A stretch of DNA of 64,000 nt from JAPXRI01 sp033813635 (GCA_033813635.1 JAPXRI010000011.1:7954-71953), one strand, 5' to 3'; numbered from the stretch's first letter, positions 24,999 to 33,336 are shown. Numbers and translations are program-made. Notes: generated from the letters alone by a model not told the origin.

Positions 24999-26177
24999 AT
25001 CCTGAAAAAACTGCTGCGGTGGATTTACGGCGTCGTCGTTCTTGATGTTAAATCCGAAGCGCCCGAAGCGTTTGCGAATCTCTGCATCGCAAACGGCATT
25101 AAGCTGAAAAACGTTGGACGCACAGGGCAGGGACGTCTGACGCTTCAGATGAGAGCGGCGGATTTTTTCAAGCTTCCGCCGCTTGTGAGAAAAAAAGGCT
25201 TTAAAATACATATTGCGAAAAAGACGGGTTATTCCAGAAAGCTGCTGCCGCTTTTAAAGAGACCCGCGTTCATAGTCGGGTTTATAGCCTCGCTTTTGAT
25301 GCTGAGGCTTTTATCCTCCTATATCTGGACGGTCAGCATCTCCTACAACGGCGCGGATGACCGCCAGATTCTGCTGAAGCTCAAGGAGTACGGTCTCGCC
25401 CCGGGCTCGAAAAAAAGCGATATCGACGAGGGGCTTTTAAAAGAGCAGTTGATTCTTGCGGTCGATAAGCTCTCCTGGATGGGCATTTTTATCACGGGGA
25501 GCTCGGCAAAAATCACATATCAGCTGAAAACTCCGGCTCCTGAGATTATCCAGCTGCACGAACCCTGCTCGATTTATGCATCGAAAACAGCAATACTGAC
25601 TAAGCTAAATGTGTTTCAGGGCTATGCCGCCGCGAAAGTCGGGACGACCGTGCAAAAAGGAGATCTGCTCGTCTCCTCCGCCGTGCCTGTCGGCGAGAGC
25701 GGATATCTCTACGCCCACGCTATGGCCGAAATCGAAGCGAGAACCTGGTACGATTTGGAGGCGCGCGCTCTTCGGTCGGTCAAGAAGAAGGTCTACACCG
25801 GAAAGGAATTTACAAAAACCTACGTTTATTTGGGAAATAAAAAGATAAATCTTGACCTGGGCTATAGAAATATATTCGATAAATATGATATAATAACCAA
25901 CATACGGAGCTTCGGTGAAAACGTACCCTTTTCCGTCGTCACAGAGACATATCGCGAATACACGACGAGCGAAACCCCGCTGGACGAAGCGGCTGAGTCT
26001 GAAAGGCTGAAAGTGTTTCTGCATGATACCGTTAAGTCCGGTCTCGTCAGAGGTGAGATCGTTGCCGAGAGATACAGCGAGGGTACGTACGACGTTGCGG
26101 TATACGCGAAAATCATCTGCGAATGCGTCGAGGATATCGGCCTTACGGTAAAAGACGCGGGCGTTTTACAGCCATAA
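24999..26177 (+). CDS. yqfD: Sporulation protein YqfD (non-canonical start)
   Basis: About 392 residues. The YqfD pattern is clear: an N-terminal region LKKLLRWIYGVVVLDV, one membrane segment at about residues 85-105 (RPAFIVGFIASLLMLRLLSSYIWTVSI), and the extracytoplasmic part with SWMGIFITGSSAKITY. No ATG, GTG or TTG lies near the expected start. The GGGAGG at 24985-24990 points to ATC (24999) or CTG (25002). The only in-frame ATG (24846) would overlap yqfC by 139 bases and add about 50 unrelated residues. So either a rare start codon is used or the sequence has an error here. Confidence 0.8.
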   Translation: MLKKLLRWIYGVVVLDVKSEAPEAFANLCIANGIKLKNVGRTGQGRLTLQMRAADFFKLPPLVRKKGFKIHIAKKTGYSRKLLPLLKRPAFIVGFIASLLMLRLLSSYIWTVSISYNGADDRQILLKLKEYGLAPGSKKSDIDEGLLKEQLILAVDKLSWMGIFITGSSAKITYQLKTPAPEIIQLHEPCSIYASKTAILTKLNVFQGYAAAKVGTTVQKGDLLVSSAVPVGESGYLYAHAMAEIEARTWYDLEARALRSVKKKVYTGKEFTKTYVYLGNKKINLDLGYRNIFDKYDIITNIRSFGENVPFSVVTETYREYTTSETPLDEAAESERLKVFLHDTVKSGLVRGEIVAERYSEGTYDVAVYAKIICECVEDIGLTVKDAGVLQP

Positions 26178-26203
26178 TAAAACATTGCTACAGGGGATTG
26201 GGT

Positions 26204-27214
26204 ATGCACGAAAGAGCTATTACAGTTGAAAGACTTGAGGATGTCGTCGATGTTTTCGGCAGTTTTGACGAAAACATTAAGCTGGTTGAACAGGCGTATA
26301 GCGTGAGCATCGTGAACAGGGAAACCGAGCTGCGGATCTCCGGCGAGGATGCGGAGTCGGTTTTGAAGGCTGAAAAGGTTTTGAGCGGCCTGTTTGCCTT
26401 GTCGTCCCGCGGGGAGCCGATTTCCACGCAGAACGTGCGCTACTGCATTACGCTCGTAAACGAGGGTAACGAAGAGAAAATAACTGAGCTTGCGTCCGAT
26501 GTGATCTGCGTTACCGCCAAGGGGAAGCCTATTAAGGCGAAGACCATCGGGCAGAAGAGATACCTTGAGTCAATCAACAAGAACACCGTTACGCTAGGCA
26601 TCGGCCCGGCGGGAACCGGCAAAACCTATCTGGCCGTCGCCTGTGCCGTCGCGGCGTTTCGGGAAAAGCGTGTAAACAGGATTATTCTGACGCGCCCCGC
26701 GGTGGAGGCGGGTGAAAAGCTCGGCTTTCTTCCCGGAGACCTGCAGAATAAGGTTGACCCCTATCTCAGGCCGCTGTATGACGCGCTTTTCGACATGCTC
26801 GGAACCGATTCCTACCATAAATATCTCGAGCGCGGCAACATAGAGGTCGCTCCCCTCGCGTTCATGCGCGGGCGCACGCTGGACGATGCGTTCATCATTC
26901 TCGACGAAGCTCAAAACACGACGCCGGAGCAGATGAAGATGTTCCTGACGCGCATAGGCTTCAACTCGAAGGCTGTTGTCAACGGGGACATCACGCAGAT
27001 CGACCTGCCCGAAGGCAAAAAGAGCGGGCTCGGCGAGGCGTTAAAAGTGCTCTCGGGGATTGACGGTATTTCGTTTGTTATGCTGACTTCAAAGGACGTG
27101 GTGCGGCACGAGCTGGTACAGAGAATCATCAACGCCTACGAAAAATACGAGAACGTAAGAAAGCTCGAAAATTCTCAGCCGAAACGCTTCAAACCGAAGA
27201 AGTTCACGAAATAA
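26204..27214 (+). CDS. phoH: PhoH family ATPase/RNA-binding protein
   Basis: A 336-residue PhoH-like protein. The Walker A motif GPAGTGKT (residues 134-141) and Walker B AFIILDEAQN are intact, and an N-terminal KH-like region precedes them. PhoH proteins are cytosolic ATPases probably acting in RNA metabolism with YbeY, which follows here. The frame opens at 26123 inside yqfD, but the ATG at 26204 after CAGGGG gives the normal N-terminus. A basic tail (KRFKPKKFTK) ends the protein. Confidence 0.92.
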   Translation: MHERAITVERLEDVVDVFGSFDENIKLVEQAYSVSIVNRETELRISGEDAESVLKAEKVLSGLFALSSRGEPISTQNVRYCITLVNEGNEEKITELASDVICVTAKGKPIKAKTIGQKRYLESINKNTVTLGIGPAGTGKTYLAVACAVAAFREKRVNRIILTRPAVEAGEKLGFLPGDLQNKVDPYLRPLYDALFDMLGTDSYHKYLERGNIEVAPLAFMRGRTLDDAFIILDEAQNTTPEQMKMFLTRIGFNSKAVVNGDITQIDLPEGKKSGLGEALKVLSGIDGISFVMLTSKDVVRHELVQRIINAYEKYENVRKLENSQPKRFKPKKFTK

Positions 27215-27261
27215 ATCTAAAATGGCTTGCGCCTGCGCTTCACGGCGCGCAAGGAGTGGAT

Positions 27262-27792
27262 ATGAAAATAAAGCGTGGCGAATACTCCGCCGTTTTAAAA
27301 CATGGAATCAGCTTTGTCGATAAAACCGGGGATTATACGAGTCCGTCGTATGTCCGCGCGGCAAGAAAGGGATTTTTAGCGGCCCTCGCCTATCTCGGCG
27401 TCGGCAGGCCCTGCGATGTTGAGCTCTGTTTTGTCGGCGAAAACGAGATAAAAAGCCTGAACGGACAATTCAGACATGTGGATAAAGTTACGGATGTCCT
27501 GTCGTTTCCGGCGCTGGATATCGCAAAAGGGAAAAAACCGGAGGACGCTGCGGAGCGTTTTGACTATGTCAACGGGCGAATTTTTATCGGTAGCATCGTG
27601 ATATGCAAACCCGTCGCGCTCAGACAGGCCGAGAGCTACGGGCACTCCGCCGAGAGAGAGTTCGCTTTTCTCGCCGTGCACTCTGTTCTTCACCTTCTTG
27701 GCTACGACCACGTGACAAACGCCGAAGACGAAAAGGAAATGTTCGGCCTTCAGGAAAAAATACTTCGCGCCGCGGGTTTTTCCAGAAAATAA
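27262..27792 (+). CDS. ybeY: Endoribonuclease YbeY
   Basis: A 176-residue YbeY, a single-strand metal-dependent endoribonuclease involved in 16S rRNA maturation and ribosome quality control. The zinc-binding pattern HxxxHxxGxDH is in AVHSVLHLLGYDH, and LNGQFRHVDKVTDVLSFP is the other conserved part. ATG at 27262 is five bases after AAGGAG; a GTG at 27256 overlaps this site. In Bacillus dgkA and cdd lie between ybeY and era; both are absent here. Confidence 0.95.
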   Translation: MKIKRGEYSAVLKHGISFVDKTGDYTSPSYVRAARKGFLAALAYLGVGRPCDVELCFVGENEIKSLNGQFRHVDKVTDVLSFPALDIAKGKKPEDAAERFDYVNGRIFIGSIVICKPVALRQAESYGHSAEREFAFLAVHSVLHLLGYDHVTNAEDEKEMFGLQEKILRAAGFSRK

Positions 27793-27825
27793 CCGGCAGC
27801 GCTGCATGCAAATACGGGGAATGAT

Positions 27826-28734
27826 ATGGAAATGGAAAAAACAAAATACGGGCGCGTATCGATCGTCGGCCGCCCGAACGTCGGCAAATCCTCGCTTTTA
27901 AACCGCCTTGTCGGCGAAAAAATATCGATCGTAACGCCAAAGCCCCAGACCACGCGAAACAGGATCATCGGTGTTTTAACGGAAGGTTCGGCGCAGATCG
28001 TTTTCGTCGACACCCCGGGACTCCACAAATCTGAATCCAGGCTCGGCGACATGATGGTCAGGACGGTTTATCAGGCTGCGGACGATACCGACGCGTGCAT
28101 TCTTGTCGCTATTGCGGACAAGCTGCCGGGAGTACCCGAAAAAATGCTGATTGAACGGCTTAAGGCCTCGGAAATCCCCTGTATCCTCGCGCTCAACAAA
28201 GTAGACGCCGTGAGGAAGGACATTATCCTGGGCACAATAGCCGAATACGTCAAGCTTTTCGACTTCGAGGCGATCATCCCGATATCCGCGCTGACCGGCG
28301 AGGGCTGCGACGATTTGATTGCCGAGATTATTAAATTATTGCCGGACGGCGGGCATGTTTTCCCGGACGACGCGTTGACGGATAGCCCCGAGCGCTTTAT
28401 AGCCGCGGAATTCGTCAGGGAAAAGCTGATGATGATGCTCGAAAAGGAAATTCCGCACGGGATCGCCTGCGAGACCGAGCGTTTTCTCGAACGGGAGGAC
28501 GGCGTGATAGAAATCGACGTGCTGGTCGTCTGCGAAAAAGACAGCCACAAGCGGATCATAATCGGTAAACAGGGCTCCCTTCTTAAAAAAGCCGGCAGCG
28601 AGGCGAGAGCCGAGATTGAAAAGCTTCTCAACGCGCGGGTGTTTTTAAAGCTTTGGGTCAAGGTGAAATCCGACTGGAAAAACAGCCCGTCGTTCTTAAG
28701 CGAACTCGGCGCCCCGGATTCCGAAGATTTCTGA
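27826..28734 (+). CDS. era: GTPase Era
   Basis: A 302-residue Era, an essential GTPase that binds the 3' end of 16S rRNA and assists 30S assembly. G1 is GRPNVGKS (residues 15-22), with DTPGLH (G3) and NKVD (G4), and a C-terminal KH domain (KRIIIGKQGSLLKKAGSEARAEIEKLL). The start ATG at 27826 follows GGGGAATGAT. It lies 33 bases after ybeY. Confidence 0.96.
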   Translation: MEMEKTKYGRVSIVGRPNVGKSSLLNRLVGEKISIVTPKPQTTRNRIIGVLTEGSAQIVFVDTPGLHKSESRLGDMMVRTVYQAADDTDACILVAIADKLPGVPEKMLIERLKASEIPCILALNKVDAVRKDIILGTIAEYVKLFDFEAIIPISALTGEGCDDLIAEIIKLLPDGGHVFPDDALTDSPERFIAAEFVREKLMMMLEKEIPHGIACETERFLEREDGVIEIDVLVVCEKDSHKRIIIGKQGSLLKKAGSEARAEIEKLLNARVFLKLWVKVKSDWKNSPSFLSELGAPDSEDF

Positions 28735-28831
28735 AAACCGGCAGTAGGTTAATCCATATTATACCTCTTATAACCTCCGCGGAAAACACAAATTCTATAT
28801 TCGGAACAAGAGATATAGAGGAGGTAAAGAT

Positions 28832-29008
28832 ATGGATAGAAATTCAGGATGGCGCCTGTTTTTGGAAACCGGCCTGCCGGAGGCTTTCACCTGCATATCG
28901 TATCTGAACCGGGGTGGCGCTCATCATGCATATCAAAACAAAAGGCCTGATCGTCAGGGAAACGCAGATAAAGGAAGCGGACAGACTTCTCTGCGTGATC
29001 ACATCTGA
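28832..29008 (+). CDS. yqzL: YqzL-like small protein
   Basis: A 58-codon frame starting with ATG at 28832, with a very strong AGGAGGTAAAG site. The first 25 residues contain GWRLFLETGLPEAF, the W-x-LF-x-x-TG-x-x-x-AF/Y core of the YqzL family, which normally sits between era and recO exactly as here. The family is about 45 residues; the extra C-terminal half overlaps recO by about 83 bases in another frame and has no resemblance to YqzL. Function is unknown. Confidence 0.7.
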   Translation: MDRNSGWRLFLETGLPEAFTCISYLNRGGAHHAYQNKRPDRQGNADKGSGQTSLRDHI

Positions 29009-29681
29009 CAAGGGAAAAATAACTGCGAAAGCCCGGGGTGTTCTCCGCAAAGGCAGCAGGCTCTCCCCGGCTTGTCAACTTTTTTGCTATTCCGATTTCA
29101 CGCTTTTCGAGGGGAAAAGCATGATCACGGTAAACGAAGCAGAACCGATATGCATGTTTCTCGGGCTGAGAAAATCTCCGGCCAGGCTTGCGCTTGCCGC
29201 CTACATAGCAGACCTCCTTGAAAACATCAGCGATACCGACGAGCCGGACCCGGAAATTCTAAGGCTCGGTCTGAACATGCTCTACGCGCTGAGCGAGCTG
29301 GAGAAGCCTCTTGAGCTTGTGCGTTCGGCTTTCGAGGCGCGCGCCGCGGTCCTCGCGGGCTACGGTCCGGACCTCTCGGAATGTGCGTGCTGCCGTTCAA
29401 CGGAGCCAAAGAATACTTATTTTCGCGCCGAGGCCGGCGACATCGTTTGCGGCGAGTGCTATTCAAAGTCCCTTTTTGTGGACGCACTCCCCTGTCCGGC
29501 GCCGGTCCTGCGCGCGCTCAGGCATTTTACGTCCGCGCCGTTAAAGCAGCTTCTGAACTGCGGGACGGACAGACTCGATATTTCGACTCTCTCCGGCATT
29601 ACGGAGAGATACCTCGGGCTGAAGCTCGGCTGCGGCTTCGGCTCCCTCAAATTTTACAAAGGACTTATGCGTAATGGATGA
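28926..29681 (+). CDS. recO: DNA repair protein RecO
   Basis: A 251-residue RecO with the N-terminal OB fold (KTKGLIVRETQIKEADRLLCVITSDKGKITAKARGV) and the central zinc motif (CACC...CGEC). It helps load RecA on gaps together with RecR and RecF. ATG at 28926 is chosen; a GTG four codons upstream (28914) is also possible. The start lies within the 3' end of the yqzL frame, which suggests coupling. The last 8 bases overlap mutS2. Confidence 0.92.
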   Translation: MHIKTKGLIVRETQIKEADRLLCVITSDKGKITAKARGVLRKGSRLSPACQLFCYSDFTLFEGKSMITVNEAEPICMFLGLRKSPARLALAAYIADLLENISDTDEPDPEILRLGLNMLYALSELEKPLELVRSAFEARAAVLAGYGPDLSECACCRSTEPKNTYFRAEAGDIVCGECYSKSLFVDALPCPAPVLRALRHFTSAPLKQLLNCGTDRLDISTLSGITERYLGLKLGCGFGSLKFYKGLMRNG

Positions 29682-32067
29682 CTTTATATTGAAATCGCAA
29701 AAAACTCTTGAGTTTGACCGAATCCTCGCGATGCTGTCAGACCAGGCCTATTCCGAAGGCGCTAAAGCGGAGGCGCTGAGTCTCCGTCCGCTGGAAACGG
29801 AGCGGGAGATCAATAAAAGCCTCGACGAGACAAGCGCCGCGATGCGCCTGATGTTCAAAAAAGGCGCACCCTCCTTTTACGGTGTGGCTGATCTGTCGGT
29901 GCTTATCGCCCGGGCTGAACGCGGCGGAGTGTTGACAATGGGCGAGCTTTTGACCGTCGCGGCGTTTTTACGCGCGGCGCGGAACGTGAAGGACTACCGC
30001 GTCCGCGACAACGACAGGGAAGAAACCTGCATAGACGAGTATTTTACGCTGCTCCGCCCGGACAGGGAGTTTGAGCAGTCGATAACCGACGCGATATTAA
30101 GCGAGGACGAGATGGCCGACGGCGCGAGCCCCGAGCTGATGTCGATCAGGCGAAAGACCAAAGCCGCCGAAGCCCGGGTCAGGGATATTCTCGCAAAGAT
30201 CATATCCGGGCAGAACGCGTCTAAAATCCTGCAGGACCCGATAGTAACCCAGCGCGCGGGCCGCTATGTCGTCCCCGTCAAGGCGGAGTGCAAGCACGAC
30301 ATGCCCGGCATGGTACACGACGTCTCGTCGAGCGGCCAGACGGTTTTTATCGAGCCGATGGCCGTCGTCGAGGCGAACAATGAGATATCCGTTTTAAAGG
30401 CGGAGGAGAAAAACGAGATAGACAGGATACTCGCCGAGTTCTCTGCCCGGGTCTACGAACGCAAGGATTCCCTTGAGCTCACCTACCAGATGCTGACCTC
30501 GCTTGATCTGATTTTCGCTAAAGCGAAACTCGCAGTTGCGCTCGACGCGTTCCCGCCCGCAATCAACACGGAGGGTGTTTTTGAACTCCGCCGCGCGAGA
30601 CATCCTCTTCTGGACAAAAAAACCGTCGTTCCGATCGATATCTCACTCGGGAAAAAATACGACACGCTGATCATCACTGGCCCGAACACGGGCGGCAAAA
30701 CCGTCGCGCTGAAAACCCTCGGCCTTCTCACACTTATGGCGCAGAGCGGTCTTCATATCCCGGCGTCCGAAGGCTCAACCGTTCCGATCTGCTCCGGCGT
30801 TTACGCGGACATCGGCGACGAACAGTCGATCGAGCAGTCGCTGTCGACCTTTTCTTCGCATATGACAAACATAGTCTCCATCCTCGCGCGCGCCGACGGG
30901 AAGAGTCTTGTCCTCTTCGATGAGCTCGGCGCGGGCACCGATCCCGCCGAAGGCGCCGCGCTGGCCATAGCTATCATTGAAAAGGCCGCAAGCCTCGGCA
31001 CCAGAATCGCTGCGACGACGCACTACGCCGAGCTCAAGGTCTACGCGCTGAACACCCCCGGCGTTGAAAACGCCTCCTGCGAATTCGACATCGAAACGCT
31101 GAAGCCGACCTACAGGTTACTCACCGGCATCCCCGGCCGCTCGAACGCCTTCGCCATATCGAAGCGGCTCGGGCTGGACGACGCGGTTATCGAGCACGCC
31201 CGAGGCCTTGTTGGGACCGAAGCCGGCAAATTTGAGGAGGTCATCGACAGGCTCGAGAAAAACAGACAGCAGATGGAAGAGGAAAAGCAAAAGGCTATAC
31301 GCCTGCGCCGCGAGATCGAGGAAATCAACCTGAAAACAAGGGAACGAGAGCGCGAGATTGAGGCCGAACGGGAGAAGGCGGCGGAAAAAGCCCGCGCCGA
31401 AGCCAGAGAGATTATTGAGAACACGCGGCGGGAGACGGCGGCGCTGATCGATAAAATACGGGATTATGCGAAACATATGCAGGATACCGGCGCGGCGTTC
31501 GAGTTGAACAACGTCTACGCCGACGTCAATCGGACGTTAAACAAGCTTGAGCGCAGCGCCTCCGTATCCGAAAGCGAAGAACCGGAAATCCCGTCGGTTC
31601 CGGAGAGAAAGCTTATCGCAGGCGACAGGATATTCCTGAAAAAGATGGGTGTGAACGGCGTCGTCCTTTCGGAACCGGATGCGGACGGTGCGCTGGACGC
31701 GCAGGCAGGAATACTTAAAGTCAGGGTTAAGTTATCGGACGTAAGACTGATTGAAGACGATAAAAAACCTACGCACAAGCAGGAATATGGCGTCTCTGTC
31801 ACCGCGGCCACGGTCAAGGACGCGATTGCCGCCAACCGGCTTGACCTTCGGGGCATGGCGGCGGACGAGGCGATCCAGGAGCTTTCGCTATTTATCGACA
31901 GCGCAGCAAGGCAGCATATGCCCGCCGCGACGATTATCCACGGCAAGGGCACCGGCAAGCTCCGTGAAGCTGTCAGGGAATACTTAAAGACGAACAAGCT
32001 AGTCAAATCTTATCGCCTCGGCACCTTCGGCGAGGGCGAAAACGGCGTCACCATCGTGGAATTTTAA
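29674..32067 (+). CDS. mutS2: MutS2 (recombination/ribosome-rescue ATPase)
   Basis: A 797-residue MutS2. It has a MutS-type core with Walker A GPNTGGKT (about residues 331-338), the DIGDEQSIEQSLSTFSSHM signature and Walker B LVLFDELGAGTDP, a long charged coiled coil (about 515-605), and a C-terminal Smr endonuclease domain starting at LDLRGM with IHGKGTGKL. MutS2 proteins lack the mismatch-recognition domain; they suppress recombination and, in Bacillus, act on collided ribosomes. It overlaps recO and ends the operon before a terminator hairpin. Confidence 0.95.
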   Translation: MDDFILKSQKTLEFDRILAMLSDQAYSEGAKAEALSLRPLETEREINKSLDETSAAMRLMFKKGAPSFYGVADLSVLIARAERGGVLTMGELLTVAAFLRAARNVKDYRVRDNDREETCIDEYFTLLRPDREFEQSITDAILSEDEMADGASPELMSIRRKTKAAEARVRDILAKIISGQNASKILQDPIVTQRAGRYVVPVKAECKHDMPGMVHDVSSSGQTVFIEPMAVVEANNEISVLKAEEKNEIDRILAEFSARVYERKDSLELTYQMLTSLDLIFAKAKLAVALDAFPPAINTEGVFELRRARHPLLDKKTVVPIDISLGKKYDTLIITGPNTGGKTVALKTLGLLTLMAQSGLHIPASEGSTVPICSGVYADIGDEQSIEQSLSTFSSHMTNIVSILARADGKSLVLFDELGAGTDPAEGAALAIAIIEKAASLGTRIAATTHYAELKVYALNTPGVENASCEFDIETLKPTYRLLTGIPGRSNAFAISKRLGLDDAVIEHARGLVGTEAGKFEEVIDRLEKNRQQMEEEKQKAIRLRREIEEINLKTREREREIEAEREKAAEKARAEAREIIENTRRETAALIDKIRDYAKHMQDTGAAFELNNVYADVNRTLNKLERSASVSESEEPEIPSVPERKLIAGDRIFLKKMGVNGVVLSEPDADGALDAQAGILKVRVKLSDVRLIEDDKKPTHKQEYGVSVTAATVKDAIAANRLDLRGMAADEAIQELSLFIDSAARQHMPAATIIHGKGTGKLREAVREYLKTNKLVKSYRLGTFGEGENGVTIVEF

Positions 32068-32079
32068 GTCGAAGATGCG

Positions 32080-32108
32080 ATAGGTATAATATCGGTATTA
32101 TTTTAGCA
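32080..32108. repeat. 29-bp inverted repeat, left copy
   Basis: Begins ATAGGTATAATATCGG and ends TATTATTTTAGCA. An exact reverse complement is at 32799-32827, on the other side of the HAD phosphatase gene. The repeat is itself partly palindromic around TCGG. Confidence 0.9.
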
Positions 32109-32137
32109 AAAGCGTTCCCTCCTCCGGGAACGCTTTT
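32108..32137. terminator. Bidirectional terminator between mutS2 and the HAD gene
   Basis: A perfect 12-bp stem (AAAAGCGTTCCC at 32108-32119 with 32126-32137) and loop TCCTCC. The A and T runs allow termination in both directions. Confidence 0.9.
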
Positions 32138-32140
32138 AAT

Positions 32141-32785
32141 TTACAGAAACTCCAGTATGTCTTCCGGCTTGTCCACGACGGTCTCCGCGCCGTTTTCCTT
32201 TAAAAATTCCGCGCTCCGGAAGCCCCACGAAACTCCGATAAACCGGATTCCGGCGTTTTTTGCTGTTATAACGTCCACGTCGGAATCGCCTATATAGAGC
32301 GCTTTCTTAGCAGATGAGCCGAGTGCATTCAGCGCCGAGAGCGCGCTGTCGGGCGCGGGTTTGCGCTTGACGGTTTCACTCTCCCCAACCGCGGCGCCGA
32401 TCAAACCGGGAAAATAGTACGCGCAGAGTTCTTTTACCCCGGCGTCGAATTTATTCGAAACGACGGCGGTTTTTACGTTCCGCTTTTTAAGCGAATCGAG
32501 CAGCTCCGGAATTCCGGCGTAGGGGGCTGTTTTGTTTTTCAGATTTTTCGCATAATGATCCTTGAATGTCCGGAATACACCGGCCTCCGTCTCCGCGTCC
32601 GTCCCGTCGGGGACCGAGCGGGAGATCAGATTTCTTATCCCGTTGCCGACAAACGCCCTGATCTCTTCGCGGCTTCTTTCCGGAAATCCGCGCGCTGACA
32701 GCGCGAAATTGACGCTGTCCCTTAAATCGTCGAGGGTGTCGATAAGCGTCCCGTCCAGGTCGAATATCACCGTGTCGTATCTCAT
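32141..32785 (-). CDS. HAD-family phosphatase (phosphoglycolate phosphatase-like)
   Basis: A 214-residue HAD hydrolase of the Gph/PpaX type. Motif I is FDLDGTLIDT (residues 8-17), motif II is VVSNK, the motif III lysine is in KRKPAPD, and motif IV is GDSDVDV. The cap domain is helical, as in C1-cap enzymes. Likely substrates are small phosphate esters such as phosphoglycolate or pyrophosphate. It is a single gene, convergent to mutS2, and is enclosed by a perfect 29-bp inverted repeat; the right repeat copy lies 14 bases before its start and carries TATAAT-like sequence. The ribosome binding site is GAGGAAAA. Confidence 0.85.
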   Translation of the reverse strand: MRYDTVIFDLDGTLIDTLDDLRDSVNFALSARGFPERSREEIRAFVGNGIRNLISRSVPDGTDAETEAGVFRTFKDHYAKNLKNKTAPYAGIPELLDSLKKRNVKTAVVSNKFDAGVKELCAYYFPGLIGAAVGESETVKRKPAPDSALSALNALGSSAKKALYIGDSDVDVITAKNAGIRFIGVSWGFRSAEFLKENGAETVVDKPEDILEFL

Positions 32786-32798
32786 AAGTATTTTCCTC

Positions 32799-32827
32799 TG
32801 CTAAAATAATACCGATATTATACCTAT
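32799..32827. repeat. 29-bp inverted repeat, right copy
   Basis: The exact reverse complement of 32080-32108, directly upstream of the HAD gene. The matched segment stops precisely at both ends, with no similarity beyond it. Together the copies enclose 690 bases (32109-32798). Confidence 0.9.
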
Positions 32828-33069
32828 TATTTCAAAAGCAATGCAACGGCGAAATAAACAATTTTATATTTGAAGCCTGTATCTCGCTTTACGCCGGCGA
32901 ATATCCGGCGTAGAGTTATTTCTGTCCGCCGGACGACTTTAGTCATTCTAAGCGACGAAAAACACCATTCATAGCCTTTTCGAGCTTAAAATCCGCATAA
33001 AACCTTTTTTAATGAATATTTCACAAGCATACCGGGCAACAAACGGAATATCTTATTAAAATATAATCA
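32828..33069. other. Intergenic region before the ilv promoter
   Basis: No gene is seen in this AT-rich stretch. One small hairpin is present (TACGCCGG at 32890-32897 with CCGGCGTA at 32905-32912), without a convincing T run. Confidence 0.6.
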
Positions 33070-33098
33070 TTGACATACAATCATACATATGATATTAT
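33070..33098 (+). promoter_or_regulatory. Sigma-A promoter of the ilv-leu operon
   Basis: TTGACA (33070-33075), a 17-base spacer, and TATTAT (33093-33098). The predicted transcript starts near 33105 and first encodes the leader peptide at 33130. Confidence 0.85.
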
Positions 33099-33129
33099 TA
33101 GCGACAAATCACGGGACAGGAGAACAACG

Positions 33130-33249
33130 ATGTTCAATACGGTATCCTTCATTATTATAATTATTGCGGTCCTTGTACTAATCGTACTAGGGCTTATTCG
33201 CATTGATTATAATAAGGGTACTGTAATACGGCATAGGCACTGTTGTTGA
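33130..33249 (+). CDS. Branched-chain amino acid leader peptide (attenuator peptide)
   Basis: A 39-codon frame with an excellent ribosome binding site (AGGAG at 33118-33122, seven bases before ATG). Eighteen residues are Ile, Val or Leu: five consecutive Ile (residues 8-12), then VLVLIVL (14-20). Residues 8-23 are all branched-chain except Ala13 and Gly21. It lies between the ilv promoter and a terminator just before ilvB, the position of ilvL-type leader peptides. I infer that ribosome stalling here senses charged tRNA levels. The alternative is a small membrane protein, since the run is hydrophobic, but the antiterminator pairing inside its 3' codons favours regulation. Confidence 0.8.
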   Translation: MFNTVSFIIIIIAVLVLIVLGLIRIDYNKGTVIRHRHCC

Positions 33250-33292
33250 AGTCTCGATAGGGCGGACAAATAGACAACAAATCTTACAGTAC
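33218..33292 (+). promoter_or_regulatory. Antiterminator pairing of the ilv attenuator
   Basis: GTACTGTAA at 33218-33226 (codons 30-32 region of the leader peptide) is the exact reverse complement of TTACAGTAC at 33284-33292, which includes the 5' arm of the terminator. Pairing would block the terminator. A ribosome stalled in the Ile/Val/Leu run leaves the segment free; one that reaches the stop codon at 33247 covers it. A second possible pairing joins TTGTT/GTCT (33243-33254) with AGAC/AACAA (33272-33280). Confidence 0.72.
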
Positions 33293-33313
33293 TAAAACTG
33301 TAAGATTTTTTTT
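33280..33313 (+). terminator. Attenuator terminator before ilvB
   Basis: A perfect 11-bp stem (AATCTTACAGT at 33280-33290 with 33297-33307), loop ACTAAA, and a T run ending at 33313. It lies 23 bases before the ilvB start, so it must be bypassed for expression of the operon. Confidence 0.92.
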
Positions 33314-33336
33314 ATACCCAAAAAGGAGGAGCGTAT

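Noticed and set aside
33061..33336. T-box riboswitch upstream of ilvB
   Set aside because: The conserved T-box sequence and specifier stem are absent; the leader peptide with alternative pairings explains the region better.
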